From assembly GCA_947450255.1 (NCBI GenBank), contig CANFVA010000011.1, positions 1 to 35,450 on the forward strand: DNA of 35,450 nt, read 5' to 3'. Source of the stretch: Comamonadaceae bacterium. GTDB lineage: Bacteria > Pseudomonadota > Gammaproteobacteria > Burkholderiales > Burkholderiaceae_C. The notes below the pieces were generated by a model. That model saw nothing but the letters and a program-made list of their open reading frames with translations. It made no database searches and had not been told where the DNA came from. Shown piece after piece: positions 19,467 to 27,778 of the stretch. Within the stretch, counting starts at the first letter, position 1, and each line of letters starts with the position of its first letter. A program made the translations under genes and the position numbers.

Positions 19467-20795
19467 TCAATGCAGCTTGACATGGGATTCGGTACGCCGG
19501 GTAATCGCCCGGGTCAATGTTTCCAGCGCCACTTTGGTTACGCCATGCAAAGCCAGTTCGTGCATTTTGTACAGGGATGTGTACATCACGCGGGCGATCA
19601 GGCCGTCGATAAACAAACTGCCTTGCATGATGCCACCCATCAAACTGCCCACCGCGCTGTAGTCGCCCAGCGAAACCAGCGAGCCAAAATCCCGGTAGTG
19701 GTATGGCTGCAGCGCCTGGCCACGCAAGCGGCGCTCGATTTGCCGGCGAAGGTGGCTGGCCTGCTGGTGCGCGGCCTGGGCGCGCGGCGGAACCATGGCG
19801 TTTTTCTCCGGCCAGGGGCAGGCGGCGCAATCGCCCATGGCAAATATGTGCTCGTCGAGCGTGGTTTGCAGGGTTTGGTGTACCGCCAATTGGTGGATGC
19901 GGTTGGTTTCTAGGCCATCGATGTTTTTCAAAAACTCTGGCGCTTTAATGCCCGCCGCCCACACCACCAGTTCGGCAGGAATGCGGGTGCCATCGGCCAG
20001 CTCCACATGGTCGGCGCCGACGCCGGACACGCGCGCATTAATGTGCACGGCGATACCCAAGCCTTCCAGCAATTCATGCGCGCCTAGCGAAATACGTGGC
20101 GACAAGGCCGGCAGTATCCGGTCGGCGGCCTCAATTAAATGCAACTTGATATCGCGTTCGGGGTTGATCGTATCTAGACCAAAAGCCACCACTTCGCGTG
20201 TGGTGCGGTGCAATTGCGCCACCAGTTCCACCCCGGTCGCACCCGCACCAATCACCGCCAATTGCAATTGCGAAGGCCGCAACGCGTCGCTTTGGGCATG
20301 GGCGCGTATGCAGGCATCGAGCATGCGGCGGTGAAAGCGCTCGGCGTCGGCCAAGGTTTCCAGCTTGAGTGCGTGTTCTTCAACCCCGGGCGTACCGAAA
20401 TCATTGCTGCGACTGCCTACCGCAAGCACCAAGGTGTCATAGGCAATGCTGTGTTGTTCGGTGACCAACACGCCGTCTTCGTCGATAAAAGGCGCTACGT
20501 GCACCAGGCGCTGCGCCCGATCCAAGCCATTCATTTCGCCCAAGCGGTACTTGAAGTGGTGCCAATGCGCTTGTGCCAGGTAGTTGAGCTCGTGGCGACC
20601 CACGTCCATGCTACCGGCCGCAATTTCGTGTAGCTTGGGCTTCCAGACATGGGTGCGGGCTTTTTCAATCAGCGTGACCTCGGCCTGGCCTTTTCGGCCC
20701 AACGAGTCGCCCAAGCTGGTGGCCAGCTCCAGGCCTGCCGCACCGCCACCGACAATCACGATGCGATGTTTGTGTGACGAGTGGTTGGCGATCAT
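19467..20795 (-). CDS. Type II NADH dehydrogenase-like NAD(P)/FAD oxidoreductase
   Basis: HRIVIVGGGAAGLELATSLGD; second dinucleotide motif LAVIGAGATGVELVAQL; FAMGDCAACP. Confidence 0.88.
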   Translation of the reverse strand: MIANHSSHKHRIVIVGGGAAGLELATSLGDSLGRKGQAEVTLIEKARTHVWKPKLHEIAAGSMDVGRHELNYLAQAHWHHFKYRLGEMNGLDRAQRLVHVAPFIDEDGVLVTEQHSIAYDTLVLAVGSRSNDFGTPGVEEHALKLETLADAERFHRRMLDACIRAHAQSDALRPSQLQLAVIGAGATGVELVAQLHRTTREVVAFGLDTINPERDIKLHLIEAADRILPALSPRISLGAHELLEGLGIAVHINARVSGVGADHVELADGTRIPAELVVWAAGIKAPEFLKNIDGLETNRIHQLAVHQTLQTTLDEHIFAMGDCAACPWPEKNAMVPPRAQAAHQQASHLRRQIERRLRGQALQPYHYRDFGSLVSLGDYSAVGSLMGGIMQGSLFIDGLIARVMYTSLYKMHELALHGVTKVALETLTRAITRRTESHVKLH

Positions 20796-20963
20796 CGATA
20801 AATTCTAAAGGGTATGGCTGACAGGCGACCCTGCAGTCCGGGTGCCGCTTTGGCAAGCGCTTCGGCACGGGCGCCATCGTCCCCTATCAGCGGCGTCGAT
20901 AATCGGGCGCAAAGCAAATCGCGGCATGAATGTCCGCGCAAGATAACCCCTACCATTGGACGC

Positions 20964-22427
20964 ATGCCTACTTGCTCACCATCGCCCGACTCCGGCGTAC
21001 ACACTGTGATCGTGGTGGGCGCCGGCTTTGCTGGCGTGGGCGCAGCCATTGCCTTACGCAAAGCCGGCATCGATTTTTTATTGTTGGAAAAAGCTTCCGA
21101 AACCGGCGGCGTATGGCGCGAAAACACCTACCCGGATTGCGCCTGCGATATCCCATCGAGCTTTTACTCGTATTCCTTTGCACCCCAGCCGCACTGGAGT
21201 CGCCTGTTTGCGCGGCAAGCGGAAATCAAAGCGTACTGCCACAACACCGTCAGCGCCTTCGGGCTGCTGCCGCATTTGCGCTTGAACTGTGCCATGCACA
21301 AAGCCACGTGGAACGCAGCAGAGAAACTTTGGCAATTAGACACCGCGCAAGGCCTACTGCGCGCGCGCTTTGTGGTGATGGCCTGCGGACCTATGCATGT
21401 GCCGGTGACCCCGGATATTCCCGGCTTGGAAAGCTTTCGCGGGGCACACTTTCACTCCGCCCGCTGGCGGCATGACCTGGACTTGACGGACCAGCGTGTG
21501 GCGGTGGTGGGGTCGGGCGCCTCCGCGATTCAGTTTGTTCCCGCGATCGCTGCCAAGGTGGCGCAATTGACGCTCTTTCAGCGCACTGCGCCCTGGGTGT
21601 TGGCCAAGATGGATCTGACCATCAGCGCGCGCTGGCAAAACCGCTTTGCGCGCTGGCCCTGGACGCAAGCTGGCTTACGACGGGCTTTGTATTTGCAATT
21701 TGAACTGCTCAATTTCAGTCTGAAATTTCCCCGAGCCGTCGCGCGCTTGCAAGCGGCCGGTTTAAAAAATATAGCCCGCGGTATTCAGGATCCGGCTTTG
21801 CGAGAAAAAGTGACACCCCACTTTTCGCTGGGCTGCAAGCGCATTTTGCAGTCCAACACCTGGTACAAGACCTTGGCGCAACCGCAGGTCAGGGTTTTCT
21901 CCGGCATCGCGCGTGTGCAGGGCAACACCTTGGTGTCCAATGAAGGCGAGCGATGCACGGCCGATGTCATCATCTGGGGAACCGGTTTTGAAGTTGCTGA
22001 ACCGCCGCTCGCGCAGCAAATTTTTGGTGTATCGGGACAAGCGCTTGCCACCCGTTGGAAAGGCTCGGCCAGTGCCTACTTGGGCACGATGCTGGAGGAC
22101 TGCCCCAATTTATTCATGATGTGTGGCCCAAATTTATATGCCTTTTCGTCCGCCTTCGTGATGATTGAGGCACAGGTGCAATTTATCCTGCAGGCCATCG
22201 ACCGCACCGCAGCTGCGCCTGGTGCCAGTATCAGCGTCACCCCACGCGCCCTCCAAGGCTACAACCAGGGCGTGCAAAACGCACTGAAAAAAACCGTGTG
22301 GAACAGTGGCTGCAGCAGCTACTTTATCGACCGTAATGGCAACAACAGCACCAACTGGCCCTGGACTACCTGGTATCTGCGCTGGCGCTTGAGGCGCTTG
22401 CGCTGGGCTGACTTCAGCATCGGGTAA
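20964..22427 (+). CDS. Flavin-containing/Baeyer-Villiger-type monooxygenase
   Basis: VIVVGAGFAGVGAAIALRKAG; fingerprint-like FRGAHFHSARW; VAVVGSGASAIQFVPAIA; start set to ATG 20964. Confidence 0.85.
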   Translation: MPTCSPSPDSGVHTVIVVGAGFAGVGAAIALRKAGIDFLLLEKASETGGVWRENTYPDCACDIPSSFYSYSFAPQPHWSRLFARQAEIKAYCHNTVSAFGLLPHLRLNCAMHKATWNAAEKLWQLDTAQGLLRARFVVMACGPMHVPVTPDIPGLESFRGAHFHSARWRHDLDLTDQRVAVVGSGASAIQFVPAIAAKVAQLTLFQRTAPWVLAKMDLTISARWQNRFARWPWTQAGLRRALYLQFELLNFSLKFPRAVARLQAAGLKNIARGIQDPALREKVTPHFSLGCKRILQSNTWYKTLAQPQVRVFSGIARVQGNTLVSNEGERCTADVIIWGTGFEVAEPPLAQQIFGVSGQALATRWKGSASAYLGTMLEDCPNLFMMCGPNLYAFSSAFVMIEAQVQFILQAIDRTAAAPGASISVTPRALQGYNQGVQNALKKTVWNSGCSSYFIDRNGNNSTNWPWTTWYLRWRLRRLRWADFSIG

Positions 22428-22484
22428 GTGCGGCATCGGCGTCGCCCGACTCTTGTCGGTGGCCCATCCGTTTTGTTGCCCCAT

Positions 22485-22517
22485 AAAAAAGCCCCGACAG
22501 AACGACTGATCGAGGCT
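22485..22517 (-). terminator. Rho-independent terminator downstream of tRNA-Ser
   Basis: Minus strand: AGCCTCGA-TCAGTCGTTCTG-TCGGGGCT followed by TTTTT. Confidence 0.7.
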
Positions 22518-22542
22518 CATGGCGATTGGCTTAGATTAACAA

Positions 22543-22632
22543 TGGCGGAGAAGGCGGGATTCGAACCCGCGGAGGGTTTTACCCCTCGCACGCTTTCCAG
22601 GCGTGTGACTTAAACCACTCATCCACCTCTCC
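22543..22632 (-). tRNA. tRNA-Ser (GGA anticodon), 3' CCA encoded
   Basis: Minus strand GGAGAGGTGGATGAGTGGTTTAAGTCACACGCCTGGAAAGCGTGCGAGGGGTAAAACCCTCCGCGGGTTCGAATCCCGCCTTCTCCGCCA; long variable arm; anticodon loop CTGGAAA. Confidence 0.96.
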
Positions 22633-22793
22633 AGTGCGCCGAGTTTAACCTGAGTCGTCTACCTTGCCTTGGGCCGCGCTTGGCGCTTCGCGGGGCACAG
22701 GCTAGGAGCCAAGGGCTTGCCTGTCTGGCTGAACCCGCCGCCACAGGAGGTAGCCCGCCACGGGATGGTGTTTGCCGCCTTGACCATGGCGCT

Positions 22794-22815
22794 GGGGCCT
22801 TGTGCGCTAGGCCCC
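22794..22815 (-). terminator. Possible transcription-stop hairpin downstream of the octapeptide-repeat gene
   Basis: ggggcct-tgtgcgct-aggcccc, perfect 7-bp GC-rich stem; no clear U-tract, so tentative. Confidence 0.25.
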
Positions 22816-22862
22816 ATGCAAGCGCGTTGAGCGACGGCGCCCATCGCGCGCGCGGCCAAAAC

Positions 22863-25502
22863 TCATGCGGTTTTGGATACCCGGTAACCGGTACCGGTCG
22901 CGTTACCAATTTCACCCCACTGGGCGGCACTGAGGTAGGCCAGCTGCGCCCGGGTGAACCCGCTTATCTGCTGCGTGCTCATTACATGGAGCTGGTCCGT
23001 ACGCAATGCAATCACATCATCACGGTCTAGGCGTCCGATTTGTGCGCCCGAAAGGCCACTGATATCGAGTCCGGCAGCAATCTTGCTATCGGCGATACCT
23101 GCGACCGCAGTGAGCGCAATACCCATCTGCTGTGCCGTGGTCAGCGCAGAAATCACCTGATCTACCTGTGTTGCATTCAAGCGTCCGACCTGCCCCATCG
23201 ATAAGGCTTTGGTTTGGCTGGCACTCAGGTTGCCTACGTTGATGCTGCTAAACGACGTGACGGAGATCGCAGAGACTTGGGATGTCGTCAATTGTGAGAC
23301 CTGGTCACTGCGCAAGCCGGCAATGGCCGAGGCACTCAATTTCCCAATCTCAGACTCCTTCAAGGCCTTCACCTGTGCCGTACTCATTGCCTCGATCTGC
23401 GTTCCCTTAAAGGCGCCCAGCGTCTGGTCGCTGAGCAGCCGCATCTGGGCGGTTGACAGGCCAGCCAGCTGACTGCCTTGTAAACCGGCTCCAAAATTGG
23501 AGCCCAACTGGCGCAGCTCAACATCTTCGATTGCCCCAATGTCTGCCGTTGAAAACCCCGCCCAGCCCGAAGCAGTAATTGCGGCCAGTTGAATGCCATC
23601 AAATGCGTTGATATTTGTGGTACCTAAAGCAGCGATTTGGCTTGATGCCAACTGGGCGACTTGCGCTACCTTAAATTGAGAACTGTCAATCGTTCCGATC
23701 GTCGTCGCGGAAATGCCTTTGATCGCGTTTGCCGAGACCAAGCTCATCTCGCCGGCACTGAGCGTGCTTGCGGTTAAAAATTTATCGATTTGTTTAGACG
23801 TAATTTGCCCCAGCTGGGCGTTATTGAGCAGGCCGGTTGAACCAGTGACCAGGGCTGCCAATGCGTCCGCATCGATACTGCCAATGGTACCGACCGAAAT
23901 TGCATCGACTTGTGTGGTGGTGAAGCCCGTAATATTGGCCGTTGTCAGTCCGGACGCCGCGGCGGCAGTCAGCGCCTGCATGTCATTGGCATCTTGCACA
24001 TACAAGGCTTTGACATCGTTCGCGTCCAACGTTGCGACTTGTGTGCCCTTTAAAGCCAATAGGGCATTGGATTGAAGCGCGCGCAGTTGATGGGAGCCCA
24101 GGGCGGAAAACCTATTCGCATCCAACCCTGCCATCGCGTTCGCACCCAAACCGGCCACTTGGCTCGTAGTCAAGGATGCCAATTCGGTCGTACCCATGCC
24201 TGCCCAGGCGGTGGAGGACAACGCACCGAGTTGGTCCGCACTCAGGGCGGTCGTGGCATTGGTTTGCATGGCGTCGAGCTGGCTGGCCGAAAGTGCCTTG
24301 ATGACTTTGACATCCAAGGCTGCGGCTTGTTTGGTACTCAAGGTTGCCAATTGCGCGGACGAGGCGCCAATGCTGAATTTCGAATCCAGCGCAGAGACTT
24401 GGGCGGTGGTCAGTGCATTGATCACTTGCGTGCTCACACCTTTCCAAGCGGATACCGAAATAGCGGCTATTTGACTGGCACTCAATGCCGTAATTTTGTT
24501 GGGAGCCAAGGCGGTGAAGGCATTGGCCGATAGTTGACCAATCTGCGTCTCACTGAGGCTAGAAATCGTGCTCAGGCTGGCAATTTTGCTCGAAGCCAAA
24601 CCGCCGACGGTCCGCGCACTGAGCGCAGAAATTTGCGTCGTAGTCAGGGTGCCGACGACGGAGGCAGCTTGGGTCGCTGACAGACTACCTAATTGCGCGG
24701 AGGTCAATGCCACCATAGCATTCGTAGTCAAATTGCCCAGGTCAGACGCCAGCACACTAGCAATGGTTTTTGTCGAAATAGCTGCTACTTGCGAAGTGGA
24801 CAGCTTGGAAAAGTCCAGGCCGGAAATGCCGTTGCCAGTCAAGCTCCCGACCGCTGTGTCACTCAGTGCCTGGACCTGCGCTGTCCCCAAAGACGCCGTC
24901 TGTGCACCTTGGAGCGCGGAGATCGTCTTCGCGCTAAGGACTGCGACCTGCGAAGTGGACAAATTTGAAATTTGAGCGCCTGAGGTACCTGAGCCAAAAC
25001 TACTCCCCAAGGCGGCGACTTCGGATGTCGTTAAGGCGGCAATGTTTGTCGCGCTCACACCGCTCCAGGCACCGGCGGCGATCGCAGCGACCTGCGTCGT
25101 GCTTAAAGACGCGAGACTGCCCAGGCTGCCCACTTTGTCAGCACTCATGCGCGATAGGGCAGCGGCGCTCAAGTTGGTCGCTGAACCCGCTATAGCAGCC
25201 ACCTGGCCCGCGCTGGCGCCCAAACCAAAGCTGGCCCCCAAAGCGGCGACCGAAGCCGTGCTCAGTGCCGCCAGTTCGGCCGTGCTAAACCCTGCCCAGG
25301 CCGAGGCCGAGACCGCTGCCAGCTGCACGGTCGTGAGGGCTGCCACCTGCGTAGTGGTCATCGAAGCAAATTGCTTCGCAGAAATCTGCGACACCTGCTT
25401 GGCCGTCAGGCTGGCGACGGCAGTCGTGCTAATGCTAGGCAAATTAATCAGGTTGCCTCCCGCCGTGAAAGACGAGGCAGACAAAACGGAATTGATCGGC
25501 AT
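22863..25502 (-). CDS. Octapeptide-repeat protein of unknown function (~879 aa)
   Basis: Near-continuous L-[ST]-x-x-[QE]-[VIL]-x-A octads (e.g. LSTTQVAA, LTTSEVAA, LSTSQVAA, LTTAQVSA); ATG 25502 with GGAG Shine-Dalgarno (TTTGGAGTGCTTCATG). The ORF-track start (25514) is a TTG. Confidence 0.85.
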   Translation of the reverse strand: MPINSVLSASSFTAGGNLINLPSISTTAVASLTAKQVSQISAKQFASMTTTQVAALTTVQLAAVSASAWAGFSTAELAALSTASVAALGASFGLGASAGQVAAIAGSATNLSAAALSRMSADKVGSLGSLASLSTTQVAAIAAGAWSGVSATNIAALTTSEVAALGSSFGSGTSGAQISNLSTSQVAVLSAKTISALQGAQTASLGTAQVQALSDTAVGSLTGNGISGLDFSKLSTSQVAAISTKTIASVLASDLGNLTTNAMVALTSAQLGSLSATQAASVVGTLTTTQISALSARTVGGLASSKIASLSTISSLSETQIGQLSANAFTALAPNKITALSASQIAAISVSAWKGVSTQVINALTTAQVSALDSKFSIGASSAQLATLSTKQAAALDVKVIKALSASQLDAMQTNATTALSADQLGALSSTAWAGMGTTELASLTTSQVAGLGANAMAGLDANRFSALGSHQLRALQSNALLALKGTQVATLDANDVKALYVQDANDMQALTAAAASGLTTANITGFTTTQVDAISVGTIGSIDADALAALVTGSTGLLNNAQLGQITSKQIDKFLTASTLSAGEMSLVSANAIKGISATTIGTIDSSQFKVAQVAQLASSQIAALGTTNINAFDGIQLAAITASGWAGFSTADIGAIEDVELRQLGSNFGAGLQGSQLAGLSTAQMRLLSDQTLGAFKGTQIEAMSTAQVKALKESEIGKLSASAIAGLRSDQVSQLTTSQVSAISVTSFSSINVGNLSASQTKALSMGQVGRLNATQVDQVISALTTAQQMGIALTAVAGIADSKIAAGLDISGLSGAQIGRLDRDDVIALRTDQLHVMSTQQISGFTRAQLAYLSAAQWGEIGNATGTGYRVSKTA

Positions 25503-25878
25503 GAAGCACTCCAAAGTAAGGTATCGCTACTCCTCACTTCGGTTGGAATTTCAAAAACTTTACAAGGCAAATCAGATAAACAAGAATATTTGTATAAATT
25601 AACCAGTGCTGATGATTACTGACGCGATTGAGCCGAAAAAGCTTCTCATCTGAGGTTTGCTGACTAGCTGAAAGGCATCCCGCCCGGGACTTAGCGCGGT
25701 GCGAGGCACCAGGCTAGGCTGGCGGCCAGTCGCTAGCGATCCACAAGTGCGCGGGGTAAGGCCACCGCAGGTACTGCTGGTGGGGAACCGGCAGGCGTCA
25801 GGGTTTACCCTTAGGATCAATCCATGGAACGGGATGTTGCTTTGCCCTTGCGGACCTTGGGCGCAGGGACATCGCCGC

Positions 25879-26313
25879 TTACTGGGCGCGCGGGCGCACG
25901 TCGTGGTTCACTAGGCTAAACCCTTGCTGCTTATAGCTTTTCCAACGCTCGCGGGCTGCCTGGATGGCGCGCTCGTCAGCGGATACGAGTTCAATAATTC
26001 GCTCGCGCCCCGGGTGGTCGTCAGGCAGTTGGCCGCTGAAGTTGATCAATACCGCGTCGCTGGGCGACCCCTTGGGCACCTTGTCCGCCAGCAGCACCGG
26101 ACTGCGCGCGAGCACAGCCGCTGGGGCGTCAGCCATGGCATGGGGTAGGAAGCCGCTGGCCTCATCAGCCCACAGGGCCACGTCCATGCGCCGCAGCAGG
26201 TTTGCATCTCCCAAGATCAGGGCCCGCGCACCACTGGCCAGCACTTTGCGCACCAGGCGGCAGCCGTAGGCCACCGGATCCTCGATGCCGATATGGAAAT
26301 CGACTTGCGTCAC
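25879..26313 (-). CDS. holC: DNA polymerase III subunit chi
   Basis: (V)TQVDFHIGIEDPVAYGCRLVRKVLASGARALILGD...LWADEASGFLPHAMAD; GTG start 26313 overlaps pepA stop (GTGA). Confidence 0.88.
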   Translation of the reverse strand: MTQVDFHIGIEDPVAYGCRLVRKVLASGARALILGDANLLRRMDVALWADEASGFLPHAMADAPAAVLARSPVLLADKVPKGSPSDAVLINFSGQLPDDHPGRERIIELVSADERAIQAARERWKSYKQQGFSLVNHDVRPRAQ

Positions 26314-27755
26314 TTGGCTTGGGCGGGCCCCAACAGGTATTCCACCAGCAAACCGACTGGCCGGCCGGTGGCGCCTTTTTGCGCCCCGCTCTTCCAGGCA
26401 CTGCCGGCGATATCCAGATGGGCCCAAGGGAATTTGTCGGCAAAGCGCTGTAAAAACTTAGCCGCCGTCACCGCCCCGGCGGCGCGCCCGGCCACGTTGG
26501 CGACATCGGCGAAGTTGGTTTTCAGGCCTTCGGCGTATTCTTCGTCCAGCGGCATGCGCCAGCACAGGTCTTGCGCCCTGTCACCGGCACTGGCCAAAGC
26601 CTGGGCCAGGTCCTCATGGTCCGAGAACATGCCGGTACGCACCGCGCCCAGCGCGATGACGCAAGCGCCGGTCAGGGTGGCGATGTCCACTACCGCCGTG
26701 GGCTTGAAGCGTTCGGCATAGGTCAGGGCGTCACACAGTATCAGCCGGCCTTCGGCGTCGGTATTGAGGATTTCTATCGTTTGGCCGCTCATACTAGTGA
26801 CCACGTCGCCGGGTTTGACCGCTTTGCCATTGATCAGGTTTTCGCAGGATGGAATCAGGCCCACGACATTGATAGCGGGTTTGAGCAGCGACAAGGCCTT
26901 GAAAGTACCGAGCACGCTGGCGGCGCCGCACATGTCGAACTTCATCTCGTCCATTTCAGGGGCGGGCTTGATAGAAATGCCGCCGCTGTCAAACGTAATG
27001 CCTTTGCCCACGATGACGGCCGGCGCCTTGGTCTTGGCGGCGCCTTCGTAGCGCAGCACAATAAAGCGTAGCGGCTGGTCTGAGCCTTGGGCAACGGCCA
27101 TGAAAGAACCCATGCCTAGCTTGGCCACCTCGCGCGGTCCCAGCACGGTACAGCTGATTTTGGGGTGCTTGGCCAGGGCCTGGGCAGCGCTGGCCAAATC
27201 GGTAGGTGTGGCTAGATTGGCCGGGCGATTGGCCCATTCTTTGGCTAACTCTACGCCCGCGACCACCGCCACGGCGCGCTCAAAAGCGGCTTTGACCGGC
27301 GCTACCTGGGGAACGCCAATCAATGCTTTTTGGAGACTGCGCGGCTGCGGCTTGGATTTGCTGGTGGTGTAGACATAGGTGCTGTCGGCCACGGCCAGAA
27401 CAGCCGCACGTACCGCCTCGGCGCTGGCCGTACCCACAAAACACAGGACCAAGCGCTTGAGGCTGGCCGATTTGCCCAGGCCCAAGGCCGCTTGCAGCGC
27501 GCTTTTGACCTGCCGGGCCTTGCCCTCGCCTGCACTGGCCAGTACCACCCGCACGGCGGCACACGGGCTGGGCCGGTACAGCGCCAGGCATTTGCCGACG
27601 CTGGTTTCCAGATCGCCCGACTTCAGGGCGCCGCCTAGCAGCTGGGATAGCGGGTCTTTTGCAGGTTTAAAGTCCTTGGGCACCAATACCACCAACAAAT
27701 CGCATTTTTCGGCGGCGGCAGCGGCCAGATCCAAGGCTTTGACTTCAAAGTTCAT
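26310..27755 (-). CDS. pepA: Leucyl aminopeptidase
   Basis: NTDAEGRLILCDAL M17 signature; VGKGITFDSGGISIKPAPEMDEMKFDMCGAA. Confidence 0.97.
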   Translation of the reverse strand: MNFEVKALDLAAAAAEKCDLLVVLVPKDFKPAKDPLSQLLGGALKSGDLETSVGKCLALYRPSPCAAVRVVLASAGEGKARQVKSALQAALGLGKSASLKRLVLCFVGTASAEAVRAAVLAVADSTYVYTTSKSKPQPRSLQKALIGVPQVAPVKAAFERAVAVVAGVELAKEWANRPANLATPTDLASAAQALAKHPKISCTVLGPREVAKLGMGSFMAVAQGSDQPLRFIVLRYEGAAKTKAPAVIVGKGITFDSGGISIKPAPEMDEMKFDMCGAASVLGTFKALSLLKPAINVVGLIPSCENLINGKAVKPGDVVTSMSGQTIEILNTDAEGRLILCDALTYAERFKPTAVVDIATLTGACVIALGAVRTGMFSDHEDLAQALASAGDRAQDLCWRMPLDEEYAEGLKTNFADVANVAGRAAGAVTAAKFLQRFADKFPWAHLDIAGSAWKSGAQKGATGRPVGLLVEYLLGPAQAK

Positions 27756-27778
27756 AATTCACCCTTTCAACGGCGTCC

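Noticed and set aside
20814-20963. N-terminal extension of the monooxygenase ORF
   Set aside because: The extension (MADRRPCSPGAALASASARAP...) resembles no part of the FMO/BVMO fold; ATG 20964 lies just before the FAD-binding motif
22863-25502. Reading the repetitive tract as a CRISPR array or DNA satellite
   Set aside because: No constant-length direct DNA repeats or unique spacers; periodicity is at protein level in 24-nt degenerate units within one long frame
23713-25602. Plus-strand ORFs opposite the repeat gene (23713-24075, 24568-24975, 25042-25602)
   Set aside because: They are exact antisense of the repetitive minus-strand CDS; absence of stops follows from its skewed codon usage, and there is no RBS or family resemblance
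22428-25878. tRNA-Ser-borne integrative element carrying the repeat gene
   Set aside because: No integrase or direct repeat of the tRNA 3' end found, and the repeat gene lies on the tRNA's 5' side, not the usual 3' attachment side
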